From Alentia gelatinosa (taxonomy: Eukaryota; Annelida; Polychaeta; Phyllodocida; Polynoidae): DNA of 64,000 nt. A program made the translations under genes and the position numbers. Under the pieces are notes generated by a model. It saw nothing but the letters and a program-made list of their open reading frames with translations, did not search any database and was not told the DNA's origin. Each line of letters starts with the position of its first letter. Position 1 is the first letter of the stretch. Below are positions 33,246 to 47,088 of the stretch, one piece after another. Location: the NCBI GenBank assembly GCA_950022655.1, contig OX465580.1:122681016-122745015 (forward strand), in the 5' to 3' direction.

Positions 33246-33581
33246 ATACACAATATTGACTGGTTTCAGATACAAGCGGCTGTATGCTCCGAGGAGTTGA
33301 CGCGTAGTAATATCCAAGCGTATGTGAGGATATTGCGCAGAGTCAACTCCGAGGAGCATACAACCGCTTGTATCTGAAACCAGTCTACATTGTATTCAAA
33401 TTATCCACCTTTTCTGGACAAGTGGCATGTCAATATCAGTTCGTTTTAGCTATGCACTATTTTTCCATACGCACTATTTTTCCGTATGCGCCACCTGGAG
33501 CATACAACATATGCGTATGCGCCAGGTATGTCCATATAAACGCCCTATGTGTTTTCTATGTTTGTATTAGGTGGATAGTAA
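33246..33581. mobile_element. Two-hairpin composite MITE, copy 3
   Basis: Same order and orientation as 181-511 and 3758-4092. Here the second hairpin has lost a few bases near its right end (TTCTATGTTTGTATTAGG). Confidence 0.8.
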
Positions 33582-33949
33582 ACAGTCTTTCCCTCCTAAT
33601 TAAGGTGGGTAGCGGGACAGTTTTATACGGCATTATTATACAGCAAGACGCAACTTGAGAATATCTATGAAATATATTAAGGCATCTGACAGCTAAGGAG
33701 AATATAATCCCATATATCAGACCTCGGGTGACTCCTGTGTTATTCCCAAGTTGATAGAATGTCAGTTACATCAGAAAAAGCAAATATATGTTCCGCTGAA
33801 GCTATAGAGGCTTGTTAGCAGGTAATAGTAGTCTCTTTTGGAGATAGATAATCACGTGTTTCCAAAGGTGTATATGATTTAACTTTCAAACTAAACATTT
33901 CGCGAATATCATAAATCACATTTCGATATGGGGTAATATGTATTGTGAG

Positions 33950-35390
33950 TTTATTGTATGTACATGGGTGGGATTTTTAAAACCTGCAAAATTGGCCAAA
34001 ATAGGCTTATTTAAGGCTGATGTTGTATAAACGTATCTCATCAATGTATAAGTGACAGTTTTTGGAGCATCTTTTGATAGTCTTTCATTCCAACACAGTG
34101 TTTTGTGTAGCTTAGACGAATTTTTCCTTCCGAAAATCAGCAAAAACTAGTGTTTTTTATGATTTTCACTTTTTATAAAAATCTGGGAGGCACAATGTTG
34201 ACCCAATTGTTTCTATTAACTTGTTTAAAGCATATAACATGTAAAGTGTAGACAGTATAGTTATGAAAATTAGTTAAATTTTGAAAAAAATATTAAAATG
34301 GTCAAAACTATCCAGGACCTTCAAATTTTCCAACATAGATCGACATAGAGCATGTTGTTCAACACCCTGATTTTCAGAGGAAGATACTAATGAAATATAT
34401 TGTGAGAAATTAATTTTCCTTTATTGTAAAATGGTGACCAAATTCCTGACTGTGATACCTGAAAGTTTCAACTCAATCGGATTATCCATTCTGATATTAA
34501 AACATTATGATTCCATGATGATATTTTTCCAAAAATATGGAGTGTTGGACAACACTCCACTAAAGGATGTATAAAAGAAATAATAATCATGATAGAATAA
34601 CAAATATCCCTGTTTATGTTAACTACCCCTACCACTCATAAATACCCAGGTTGTTTTTTTTTCTAAATAGAAAAATATACTTTTTTGTGGTTCAAAAATT
34701 GAAAACGTGTTGTCCGACACCCCGGGGTGTCGGACAACACGCTGTGATATAAGTTATAATTTTGGGGTTGTTTTTTATCGGTAATTGAGTGGTTTGCTTT
34801 GTGAAATATAGCTTATTAATATTTCATTAAAGATATAAATGATTATAGCCACAAATATTATTTTTCTCATTGTTCTGAGCAATTCTATAACCGTGTTGTT
34901 CGACACCCCTCGTGTTGCCCAACACCCCAAATATGGTTCAGAGCTTTTCTTTTAAATCTAATATATGATAAAAATGGTTTGGGTCAAATACAATGTGTGT
35001 CACCATATAATATTTAGTAGAAACCGAACTAGAGTTAGACTTGACAATGTTTATGCCACGACGGGAAGGTTGTGTTTTACTACACGAGGCATAGCCGAGT
35101 GTAGTGAGGAGCAGACCTGACCAGAGTGGCATAGACATTGACCATTTCTTGAAATTTCAAATATTTAGGGGGTTGGACATGATGCAGTATTATACACAAT
35201 TTCAAAAGGCTCTCAAATCTAAACCATTCATCTGATTTTGTTGGAATAATGTTTTTCTAGAAGGTACTTGGTAGGTGACTAACATAGAATATAAAAAGAA
35301 GTATTATTCTAAAAAAAAATTTTGCACGTCTGATCCCAGGATCAAAGCGGAATTTAGCAGGTTTCAAAAATCCGACCCACATGTGTACTC
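33950..35390. mobile_element. TGTCGGACAACA family, inverted copy 2
   Basis: Runs antiparallel to 29088-30471; for example CCCAATTGTTTCTATTAACT near 34200 is the complement of sequence near 30245. The ends are different: GTACATGGGTGGGATTTTTA on the left and, as complement, GTACACATGTGGGTCGGATT on the right. The outer TIR of copy 1 is absent. Confidence 0.65.
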
Positions 35391-36719
35391 ATGATTTATA
35401 CGCGAAATGGATGGGTGTATAATGATTCGACCTTGATGTGAGTAGTGATGAAACATTAGCAATGACATATTGATTGTCATTTCCAATTTAGAGGACATCT
35501 ACCATAATTATGAATTTTGTAGATTGGATTTTATTCATTACATCTTGATGTCATTTCTAATTAATCATTGAAGGAGTTATTTTTGAAGAACGATAAGCAG
35601 CGGTGTGTTGCTCCTCTTCATTAGACAAAGAATTAGAAATCACATTCAAAAATTATTTTTGCATTGTTTAGGAGAAATCTATATTTCTGTAAAACCAATT
35701 AACCTATGTTTAATAGATTATTTACAGATTTTGAGTTATTTCTTCATCCACAAAGCTTGCCATTACTTTTATCGCAATATTTCGTAAGTCACATAGGTAT
35801 TTTAGGCAATAATGCCTTGCAAAAGTAGTGATAATCAACAATAACTACCCAACTCAACCGAAATCTCACAAAACGATACTTACATACCGAGATATACATT
35901 GTGAATTCGCCATACCTTCCCCATTATCTGTCCAGTGCTTCTACAGAGCAATCAGGCAAAGATGTGTGGGTAATTGGAAAGCTACCCGATGATAGATTTA
36001 CATGCGGACGACCTTTGATTGTTTTATGCCTATATGTGATATGTCAGCATGGCAACATACAGCCCTGAGAACTACCGAGTGGTACAGTGTCGAGTACGTG
36101 TAAGGTACGTATTGATTCCCAGATTATCAAATACTGGCCAATCAATACCGGCTATTGGTGTCCATGCTGAGGTATCTACGTAGCTTGAATTGGCCGTGCT
36201 TCACCCTTAACTATAGCAGAAGACCTACTTGATTAGAGAACATTATTTCCAATATGTTCTGCTACTGTACGTGTAGTTTTCCGATAAAGAAACAGCAGAG
36301 GTGTGATTGTAATGGGCCGACAGGAAACAAAGGCGGGGCGCTTTTAACCATTGTCTATGTTTTCATGCCTGGAAGTAATCATTCCGCCATCATTGATGTC
36401 AACTTCCTGTCAGTTGGCTAATGCCATGGGTTTAACGATGGCATGTGGTCTACGCGCCTGGCCTTGAATCACAATTCCCATGCCCGTCAAAGGGAAATAC
36501 CGGAAATGAGGTGAACGGAGAAAAATCAGATCCGCGCCACTTACAGCCAATCTATACGTCAGTGAAACGACGCCTGGTGTGTAAATGAGAAACTAAAAGG
36601 GGGCTTTGCAATCATCCCACCGATAATAAGAAGTGATACTGATTTAAGCCCGCTGGTTCCAGCCTGATGTCATGGGCTTAGCTACACACACGTCAAGAGC
36701 TGGAAGATTGTAGGGGTAG
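35391..36719. other. Intergenic DNA, no gene seen
   Basis: The part at 36300-36680 is less AT-rich and non-repetitive (contains GGAAACAAAGGCGGGGCGC). It might be regulatory, but there is no direct evidence. Confidence 0.3.
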
Positions 36720-37216
36720 GTATGTGTCAGGTTGAATGAAGTGCCTATAGCCTGGTGGTTCATTCCTAAGGAGTAGTAACATTTCCAATATAACACACGG
36801 TCTATCTTGAAATATTAATTGTATAGTAAGCAGTGTTTTGGTCAAGGTTCTGCCTCGAAAATATCTCCTGTTGCGTCAGAATTCCCCAAAAGACAAACTG
36901 TTGTTATCCAAAGTCATCCAAATATGTACCTCTGAAATACTTAGGATAGCCAGTTTGGTATCATAGCTATGTATCTGTCGGGTTGAATGAAGTGCCAGTA
37001 GACTGGTGGATCATCCCTAAGCAGTAGTAACATTTCCAAAATAAACACATTCATCTTGAAATATCAATTTATAGTAAGTAGGGTTTTTGGTCAAGGTTCT
37101 GCCTCGAAAATATATCCTATTGCGTTAAAATTCTTCATGAGCGAAACCTCTTTTTGACCAAACCAATCCACATATATGCACCCTGGAATACCTCTGCTAG
37201 CTACCTTGGTATAATA
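36720..37216. repeat. Diverged tandem duplication, about 250-bp unit
   Basis: GTTGAATGAAGTGCC at 36731 and 36982, GTAGTAACATTTCCAA, and GGTCAAGGTTCTGCCTCGAA recur in the same order at a spacing of about 250 bp with many differences. It is an old duplication. Confidence 0.85.
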
Positions 37217-40201
37217 ACTGCAATACGCAGATGGTTATTACTTATTACATAAAGCAGCAACATCGCAACTTGGCACAAAGTTATACGTTTTTCCTGTCCC
37301 TTTCTGTGGTACAATATGAGATCCCACTTCGCTTGAGGTGTAGACTCGCGGTGAGATTCAGTTAGCACCCTGCCCGGTGTGGCAAGGCTTTGGCCAATTT
37401 CAATGCGCGCTCTTGCCCGGCGCTCTATTTGCACTTCCTCTCTCGGCATCCGCACGAGAGGGTTCTCTGCGTTCCCACCAGGCGTCACTAACAGCACCTC
37501 CACCAATATCCGGTGAACCCACCTAATACTTCCGGTTATGTCGGTCAGGAACAGACGGGCAAGGTCAGCTTGGTTGACCCCACGAAGTAACCAGCCCTCG
37601 CTCACTATTCGCTTTTACCGGGGATATCACGCAGTAAATAAAAGATATCGCCCCCTTTAATGGTGCTGGCCTTAAAAGTGTCTGGTGCAGCTCAGAAGGT
37701 TATTTGATTATTGGGCAGAAAGAAAGGACGAATTCTCCTAGGCCTCGAGATCTGACGTCAAGTCTAATGGACGTTGCTACCATCGATGTACACCATCAGC
37801 CATTAACCTGTAAATAGACCACCATGCATACGTTACAGGTCTATCAGGAAAAGGGCCCGGTGCCGAAATATCTTCTATAATAAATCGCGGGGAGTGGGAA
37901 CTGAAGGAGAAGAGATTGCATAATTGATCCCTTTCGGCTCGTGTAGCTGTAGTGGTAGGTACTCGTCAAAAGTACATCTCTCTCATCCGATGACGAAATG
38001 CCAACCGCTTTCTTATAACACAATCTAAGCTATATCATATTTAATTGTGCAAAGGAAAACTAGATTGGATAAATTCCCATTGAATTTCTCTATATCTTTT
38101 ATGCCATTCCGAATAAACTCTAGCTGGTGTTTCGGTTTGATTGATAAGTAAAATCATTCAGACTATCATGATCCTACTTAGTTTGGCAACCAACCCCTTC
38201 TATGATATAGGGGTTGGTCGGGTTTAAATTACACACAGGATCAGTCGGGGTACGCCTCGATCCAGGAAGTGTTGTTCTATGTAGGCTCTAAAGGCAGAAA
38301 TACTCAATAGGTAGAATTCATAGCTTAGCATATTTGATAAATAAGTCTGGCTTTATGGTGATTTTATTCTAGAAATACACACAAAAGGAAATAACAAAAT
38401 GGTAAATTGCCTTCAAGGTTATGACTAAACACACTCTCCAAACATTACAAAAGGTCTGGTAGGAGAGTAACAAACAGGTACAGCTACTGGGTCAAGGAGG
38501 CCGCTTATTTAACCCGACCAGAACTAATTTTGTTTAACTCTGGTTGCCAGTGTAGATCCTACTGTACTGGTGGTTATGATTATCCAAACCTTCAGTATTC
38601 TATATTCATTCATAGCCCATCTCGAACACCTGAACCTAAAGTAAAATTCAAAACATTATCAAGGTGTGTGGGAACAATAGTGTGCCTACAAGAACCATAA
38701 AGAACAAAGGATGTTATTTTGTACACGATATGCCAGGTTATAATGGAGCTAAAAAAATCCGAATGTCACGTTTTGTCAAGACTGTGTGTTGTCGATGGAT
38801 ATGACAGGCGTTCGTGATTGAACACCATGAGGTTCTCAAGAGATTTTCAGCGAAAACACACTCAATACAATCAAGGAAACTGACAATCCAACATCCACTA
38901 GACTAAGATAGCACAACAGTAATTCAATATTCGCGACAAGCATACGATCATGCAAAAACCTTGGTAGGTTGAATTTACAGTGTTGCGTGGCAGGGACATT
39001 TAAGAGCCATTAAGCAATTGAAGAATGCCCCTGTAACTGCTGTGTGTAATTCAAAATGTCTTATTTAATGAGATTAACACTATTTTAGCTGAAATCGACA
39101 TTAAGATTTACTTGGCGCTCCTTTTTCACGTGAGGCTTGCATCAGGGCTAGTCTTAATGTTGCTGCTGTTAATTGCATCACGAAGCCTACATTTGGAGAT
39201 GCAGTCGTAGGAAATGGGAATGCTTCCAGATGATATTATCATCGGTCGCTCGTTGTCCGTTCGCTGATTTGATTAAATGAGGAGTGGGGCGTGTTTGATA
39301 AATGAATGGCTGATGCGTGTGCATACGTCGTAAACATGTTTCTTTCCACTCGAAATGTATATTACCGAGGGTCCCATCTTTCTCCACATCTCTTGACTGC
39401 ATATTGCAAGGTGTCTATTTCCATGAAGCCCACATATTGTAGATTTTTTTTTTTTTTTTATAAATTTATTAACGACAATCTCTTTCACCATATGAACGGT
39501 GTTTTACAAAGTGATAGTCGCTCGACTATCTTACAACAATTTCAACTATACAGTACAATGTGGGTGGTATTCATTTCAGTACATATGCGTTTCTCGTACT
39601 ACAGTACAATATATCGCACTCAAAATTAAACCTTTTATACATCATATTTGTATTTATAATTATATTATGGTCGCACGACCATATTTCCTGATCAAGTTTA
39701 AATTTTGGTATATGTCGTGTATTCCATCCTTTCAGCACTTCTCTTCAGTCTTAGATCCTTAACACTCCATATTACATCCCTATCCCATTCACAACTCCTC
39801 GTCTTTGTCTCTCCCCCTTCCACTCCCCCATCGACATGTCTCTTGTTTTTATTAGATCAATCACAATAGCATTCGAAAGTTAGGATCTAAGGACTTCGCT
39901 GATGAGATCAGAGTTCTTGAAGAAAGGTTGATAAGAAATAAATCCGCAGTCTATTTATGAGATCCCAGGCACACGATACCCACTATGCAGGGAGCGCACT
40001 ATCAACTATGGGCTTTGGGTAGCACTCAGCAGGCCTTCAATTCTTCTATTTTCATGTTTCAGCCTATTTATAGCTTACACTGGTGTGTATATGACTTTAT
40101 ACCCCAAGCATTGCAAGTGCTTTAAAATACAATCTATGTCCCCATCATTGTACGCCCAGTCTACAGTCGCGTATGAGTATTCTGTACAAGAAATTGCTTA
40201 A
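37217..40201. other. Intergenic DNA
   Basis: At 37201-37605 the minus strand has a 134-codon open stretch in a GC-richer patch (TPGGNAENPLVRMPREEVQI and similar). I do not recognise it, and it may be a retroelement remnant or chance. CCAACCCCTTCTATGATATAGGGGTTGG at about 38190-38217 is a perfect hairpin. The rest is featureless. Confidence 0.3.
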
Positions 40202-40420
40202 GCCGGAGACACACCAAGCGAGAACTACAGCGATTTCCCGAAGTGCCAACACAAAATGGAATGTATGTGAGATACTATTTCATAGGAATATCCCACACAG
40301 ATGATTTATCTCAGAAGCAATAATCAGGTATGACATGAAATAATAGCTCACAGTATTACGCCACTTTGTGTTGGCGATTCTGGAAATCGCTGCGATTCTC
40401 GCTTGATGTGTCCCCAGCTC
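40202..40420. mobile_element. CCGGAGACACA-type MITE, uninterrupted copy
   Basis: AGCCGGAGACACACCAAGCG on the left and its complement at the right end, with AACACAAAATGG and CCACTTTGTGTT inner arms. 219 bp long. It shows the original form of the element at 25943-26799. Confidence 0.75.
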
Positions 40421-41985
40421 TACGTTTGAATATTCCGTGCTATTGCGTACTCACGTACAACCAATGTTATTATTCAAATCTTTTTAAACTGTCATTAAAG
40501 GGAGCCTTGCACTATTGAAACAGTATTATTCAACATTTAGTACGCTGGTTCCCAGGGTATATATCCGCTAGGGTGCTCGGCGGAGTACCCAGTACACAGG
40601 CGGAACCCAGCCAAAACATTTAACAACTTATTCTGTTTAACTAAATGCGATCACCTGCCTTTGTGCAATGATTGACTTCAGACATTGTGTCCAGAATAAT
40701 GTGAGGAGTATTGTATGAGTCTCTGTGCTGGTCATTTGAAGTCGTACTCATCTTTTTCATTCAAGTCCTAGGATGCATTTGTGTGAACAGCATTTATCAT
40801 TGCGATTTTAGTTAAACCATTCCTTTACTATTGCAATTGACACTTGCATTTTCTTCTCACCTGTTTTTTTTTTTTAATTTCTCTTTTTTAGTTTTATTTA
40901 CCATTTTACCGAGAGCTTTTGCTTCAAACTGTCGTATGTCGATCGATTGATAAGTCTCTGTTGGTCTTATCACTCATACCTTACAGTCCGAGTCCAGGCC
41001 TTTTCGTAATTTTCTGTGTTTTATCTGTCCCTACATCTATAGAGCTTTTTTTATCGGCTACTTCATTATTCTTATCAGTCTCTTCAAGCGTTATCGACTC
41101 CACTTTGTGCGTAATCAGAACCTTTCTGAGCCTTACTATTTCCCATCCTTGTCTTTTCATCGTATCTTTATCCATTTCTTCTTCTCTCTGACAGGATAAG
41201 TACCTCACTAAGCTCCATAAATAATTGGTGTGCAGTGTCCATGATAAGCCTGTGAGGCCCACAGATATATCAACTATGTATAGAGTATCATACTGCATAA
41301 ACATTTATGCAGACATGTATTATAAAATCTTGTATCTTTTTGTCTATGTTACCAAATTTAATTGTATATGTGATCTAACACTGTATAGCTTCAGATGTTT
41401 GCAGATAAAAGCGTCGTTGCATCAACAAATTATGGTGAATGAATAAAGAAAGGAACAATAGAATCCGCATGGCAGCATCTATTTAAATCTTCTAACCTTA
41501 CATACCGGAGTAAAGTAAAAAAAAAATCAAAAACGTTCCTCAATGAAAACATATTTATGGTAGAATGTGTGATTGCCAGTAATTGATACTTCATACGAAA
41601 TGCAGAAAAGTGTTATTACGTCGTTAGAATATGAAAATGTATTTGTTCATGGGCACAATGTAATCATCACTAGTGCTTTTCAGCAGACAGCTTTTTCCAA
41701 ATTTTGCAATTTTCTACTCCTATAAAAGTGGCAAAGACCACAACTAGAAACAGCTGTTAAAACATAAAGCACGTATTTCCAAGGTTATATAGTTGTGAAA
41801 CAGAAAGATGATATTGCTCCCTTAAAAGGTGATCGCTATGATAGTGCTGGTCTAGTGGGAGAAGCACTCCTGGCACTTGTTTGTAGAGATGTAGAGAAAG
41901 AGTTAAATTACGCTCGCTATCGGCTTTTATAGCTCGCTTCTCCATCTTCCAGTAAACGTCTCTCCTTTGAGAACTTGAAAACCCC
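40421..41985. other. Intergenic DNA, no gene seen
   Basis: A fragment GTACGCTGGTTCCCAGGGTA near 40540 matches about 24160. No exon recognised. Confidence 0.35.
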
Positions 41986-41989
41986 CGAT

Positions 41990-42410
41990 CTATCTCGGGC
42001 GATAAAACAGGAGGACAGATAAATTCCGGAGACGAGCCAAGCCTCCGCTCGGAGACAGATGGCGTGAGGAGATCAAGAACGCCGGCATCACGTGACCGGT
42101 CGACGAGAAATACCGAGATCGATTCCCGGCCGCGTTGTGAGCGTCGTTTTCTCGCCACTGGTAACGTTGGCGAGCGGCGGGGTAACGTCTGAGGGCTTTG
42201 TTACCAGGGAAACACAATCGAAGTCGCCTTTATGGCCTAATCTACCGTCCGTGCTATCAAGTCACGTGACTCGATTGTTGGTCACCTCGAGCCGTCCCAG
42301 AGCTGGTCCCAGAATCCCTTAGGTGTCCCCCTGTAGTCGATGGTGGCGCCGGTGTGCTTTCGTGTCTTCGTGATAGTCTGTGAAGAGTTCTACTCAGTCG
42401 TTTGTAGATC
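41990..42410 (+). promoter_or_regulatory. CpG-rich promoter-like region with two E-boxes
   Basis: CG dinucleotides are strikingly frequent compared with the flanks. ATCACGTGAC at about 42087-42096 and an exact GTCACGTGAC at 42261-42270 are present. GTCACGTGAC is the consensus site bound by MITF/TFE-type and USF bHLH-Zip factors (CLEAR-type motif). There is no clear TATA. The region runs straight into the candidate first exon at 42411. Confidence 0.5.
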
Positions 42411-42450
42411 ATGGCACCAGTCGCTTCTCTGAAATTGGAACTGGACTCGA
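42411..42450 (+). CDS. Candidate first coding exon of an unidentified gene
   Basis: The ATG at 42411 (AGATCATGGCA) opens MAPVASLKLELDS, then a phase-1 donor CTCGA/GTGAGC. It directly follows the CpG-rich promoter-like region, and composition drops sharply to AT-rich just after the donor, as at a first exon/intron boundary. I do not recognise the peptide and found no convincing second exon to the window end, so the first intron would exceed 21 kb or the call is wrong. No function is inferred. Confidence 0.4.
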
Positions 42451-44324
42451 GTGAGCAACATTATTATTTTTGTTCACATACCATGGAGTGTTGGTCCTAC
42501 TTTCCTTTTTCTTAAAGGCAGATTTCTTTTTCAAACCAGAGAGATCTATCTATGTGCATGTCTCGTCGTCCGCCGCAAGATGGAAAATAAAGCTACCGAT
42601 TCATTTTCAAAGCACACGCAAAAGAAAGAAATGTGTATTTGTTCCTGAGAACTCGTGAACGGTTTTAAATAAGCCTCATACATGAACGTTTATTTTGTGG
42701 AGGTGGACTAAGTGATGAATGGCGTGTGTGGTATGCAGTGGGGCTACGTTAGCAGGGACGAAGTGAAAATCCAGATTGAGTTGTCAATGGACCAAACGTT
42801 TGTTTTGTACGATAATGGGCCTGTGACGTGCGGTCAAGGGAAGTATCATAGAATTGTGAAATATGGAAACTAGGAGGTGAAAAAGGTTTTGCCTAATTTA
42901 TTGGAGGACTTCCCCATTATCATTTTCAATGTATATTCTCTGGGGGAAAAACTAATCCCTTTCAATCAAAATTGTAACTATCACGGGAGGGTTTTGCCAA
43001 TCCCAGTATAAAACAGCAAATTGAGAACAAAACATTTACAAATGGAGGATTCGGTAAAAAAAAAAAAAAAAAAGGCATTCAAAAAGGTAACTTAAAGATG
43101 CGACTGAGGGGTTCTTCACATATGCAGAAAAGGTATATCCATACTGAATATCTGCTTTAGACTCTTTGTAGAGGGCTCCCATAGAGAAATAGTTTAATGT
43201 ACAAACTGTGTCGCATTCGCAAGAGATAATGGGTTTATCTTTGAAACCACCTTCGATCTGAACTACAAAAGCTTCAATCAAGATTGATATTGAAACAATC
43301 ACCGAAAAAGGCATGCGTGGATATTGTCTTAATCCTTGAATTTAAATATGTATTGCTTGTCAGTCTACGCAGGTTTATCGAAAATCGTTTTCTTAAAGAT
43401 CCCGAACTTATTGACAAAAAACACCTGCCTGAAGAAGTCTATTGAATATAAAAGAAACGTCGCAGCAACCCAAACCTACCTTCCCCCCACACTTCGATGT
43501 AATATTACCCCAAATAAAACCAATCAATTCAATTCAAAATTGTCTGTTTTTTTTAAATTTTCTACCAACTTGACAAAAAAATTAATACAACATTTCTAAA
43601 AGGGAGAGATCTAAACAAAGCAGAATAGTGACTCATCACATGATAAACATTTCTCCAAAGACTAAATATTTGTTTAGAAAATGGAAAAAGACGGAGAAAT
43701 TCTACAAGTTATCTTCAGTGCATAAGAAGTATTACTATATACCGGTGCATGAATGTCTCACCTTTACGCCATAGTAGAAAAGATTCCGTTCGGCCACACA
43801 GTGGCGTAAAATATTAATACTACCCACCGTACCACGTGACTTGTTGACATTAGGAGCAAAAAATAAATAAACAAAATGGTGAACGTTTCCCCTATTCTGC
43901 AGTATATTTGCATAGTAAGATCGCCCAGCACTACACACCCACCCAAAATTGATGTAGAATAAACAAACAAATAGTAAGCATGGTAAATACATACCCATTA
44001 AGGATATTATCACCCTAGAATATATGAAAGAATCACCCCGCTCGTACGCTTGTATTCGGAGCAAAAGTTACTGTGTGACGTCATTACTACTGCTCACTCT
44101 CTCAGCAGATCCTTTGTGGTGCATGCGCTTACTAATCTCTGCACCAACCCCCTGCTATCACTCTCCATAACGATGTTGTGACGTCATCGCGGAGGTGCCA
44201 CTGAGCGGATCACCCAGGACCTATCCATCAAGGTGAATGTTCGGTGATTCATACCTGCCTTGCTTATTTAGGAGGTTGAAATATGTTGATAACCTAAGTA
44301 CAAAAATGGCATTTTAATTGAATT
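42451..44324. other. Possible intron 1 of the 42.4-kb gene; no exon seen
   Basis: A run of about 18 A at 43056-43073. No repeat family identified with confidence. Confidence 0.3.
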
Positions 44325-44496
44325 TCGGTATATAGTAATAAAGAGACATAATGAGTGCACCTGAATTCCATCTGTTCCTTGATATTCCGGTCGAAAATTA
44401 TCCCCTTATCCTTCGAATTTGGGGATTATTTCCGACCGAAATATATGTGAACAGATTCCATTTAGGTACACTAACCATGTCTCTCTATATTACCGA
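44325..44496. mobile_element. Hairpin MITE, TATATAGTAATA ends
   Basis: GGTATATAGTAATAAAGAGAC and its near complement at the right end. Inner arms AATTCCATCTGTTCC and GGAACAGATTCCATT, centre AATTATCCCCTTATCC / GGGGATTATTTCCG. Confidence 0.7.
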
Positions 44497-47088
44497 TATC
44501 ACTGCTTTCCTAAGAATTAGGTTTGGAGGTGGAACCAGAGTGTCTCATTACAGTCCTGTCATAAATATGTGAAGTGTCATAAGGATAGATTGAAATAGAC
44601 GCCTCATTATTGAGGATCAAGAATTTTGACCTAGAAACATACCGGAAAAGTATATGTTACAAAACAGGCACCTGCTGGAAGGAGCTGAAACAAATTAAAA
44701 ACAGGACAAAATGCATTACGAAGCAATATCTCGTTTTAGTTAAACAATGTTCATATGCATACACATAAAATACGACAGACAATACTTATAAAATGGGAAC
44801 ATAGACGTGGAATCCTAGTGGTGTCTTTTTATGATATCATTCGTACACATTATCCTTTATATACCACACTAATGACTCTATCACCTATGTTTGACATGAT
44901 GACCTGCCCACTAATGTATGAGGACATTATACAGGTTTGTTCTCCTACACACTCAATAACAACGATCTACTTGGCCACTGGAGTCCACTGAAAACAAGGT
45001 ATGGTTCACCCTAGAGGTAACTCCAATATAGATAGAATATTTAACCAAAAAAATATAAGAATCGCTGACTAGGAGGAACTTAGAAACTGCTACGTTCGGA
45101 ACTCGTGCCATCTGTAGATAATTCACAGTCCCAGAAATGCAACTAATACCCAGACAACAATAATGAGCAGGTTGAAAGGAATGCGGCAACATAGGAAACC
45201 TGCCATACTGTCATTCCATCCAATTTCAGCTCGGAAATTCATATATCATTCATATTTCCATTGCGTATGGTTCTACAATGTTACACAATGAGATTCGTGT
45301 CACGATTGCATCACTGCGGTGGTATCACGTTACCTCTAGGTTATCAAACCACGGCAAGACGATCTAAGGATTCAGCATCGGATTACTAGTATATGTACAA
45401 TGGGGTATCATGCAAGGCTTGCACAGTGGCAATAGTGCACAACTTGGCAGACCTCTCAGTGAACGGAGGCATTCACAGTGACGACGTACTGCTACCGGTA
45501 TCCAAGATGATGCATGCACCATGTTATACGATGAATGGGAATTTTATTTATCTCTGTCAGAAAGGCCACCATAGCGTGACGAGTCAAACAAAGATTCACG
45601 TACTCTCTGATTTCACATGCTATTCTGGTAGACAGAGAAAACAGTTTAACCTCAAAGATGAACTTCACTTCTGAGATCACGATTGTGGACGCTTAGAAGA
45701 TCTGAACACGTACGTAAGATTGCTGCGTTATAGGATTCTTTTTTTGTATTTTTTTTTTGTAAATAGATGTGTTTATAGACATAAATCATTCTTCATATAA
45801 AAAGACGATCTTCCATGATAAAGTCCCAACAAAACGGACACACACATAGAACATTGTACGGGACATACTGTACAAGACAACACCATTCCACTTACATACA
45901 TCACAATGTCAATAATATTTCTTTGATACTCTGCTGAAAAGCAGTAGCATATCCTAGCTCTTGCACATTTTTGGGCAAAACCATTCATAATCGATTCCCT
46001 TTAAATAGAGGTCCATTTTTATATTAATCATTTATAGAACAGTTGTCTTCATCCATGGGCAAGCATTTTATAATACTAAAAAAAGACATTTCCTACGGTA
46101 TTCTTGTGGTCGAATATCGTATTCTTTATATATTTTGATACTGTCTAGTGTTAACGATGTTTGTTTCTAGAACTATTCGGAGTTCTTTGTTGACTATTAT
46201 TTGTAGTTTTCCCTTTCTTTCTAGGCCCATAAGATCAAATATGATAAATATGACATATAGGATGCCACGATTTCCATTACGATAAGGAAACAATGGTAAT
46301 ACTGACCTGTTCTGCTTGAGTGGCAGTATATATACAGATGTTACTTATCGCGGTCGTACTCCTCTTACCTAAGTAAAAACAAAAAACAAGTGTTTTTAAG
46401 GAGAGCAAAATCGTTTCCCTTCTATAACCCATTCATATGACATATAATAAGAAGTAGATTGAATGTGAAAAACATGCCTCATTAGAGTAGTAGCATTTTA
46501 CATACCTATTTTAATAATGACTGATTTGTTTACAAGCGAAGACTGTAAGCGGATTGACCCTGAAATGTTCTGGTTATTGTTTATCAATTTCAGTCTCTCA
46601 ATTCTTTTATATTCACAGGAATTCCGTAATTTGAGTTTAATATCACCAAATCTCTATACCATGTATCTGTGTGGTGGCGTGTTAAAGAAACTTTAGTTTT
46701 CACCCACCTGATACAAACTCTCCATAGGAAACGTATAGATCGCCTGGAAGCAGCTACCCAGAGATTCTGGCATGTCGGAAACTCCAGCAGAAGATTCCAT
46801 GATGCCGTCATATCATCATGTACACGTACTTTGAAATGAGTTTCTTGAATATTCCTTCAATACAAAATCTTTAGAATCAGTAATCATAATCTGATTTACC
46901 CTCAGAACTCACTGTCACGAGAGATTAAAAACACTGGAAAATAGGGAACTACTATATATCGGCGTAAGTATACACCAAATTGCCACCATGTTTGACAGTG
47001 CTAAAGTCTCATTGAATGTGTTATCATCCTATATGTCGATACAGGGCCCATTCTTGTTATCAATAAGTGGGTAACAAAAATCCTAACG
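44497..47088. other. No gene or repeat recognised
   Basis: AT-rich sequence. Open frames up to 93 codons look random. Confidence 0.3.

Noticed and set aside
37201..37605. 134-codon minus-strand frame as a gene
   Set aside because: GC-richer patch, but no recognisable domain, splice site or promoter; kept only as a note.
41757..42158. Minus-strand 133-codon frame at the CpG island
   Set aside because: Lies in promoter-like CG-rich DNA, which keeps frames open; no ATG context or domain.
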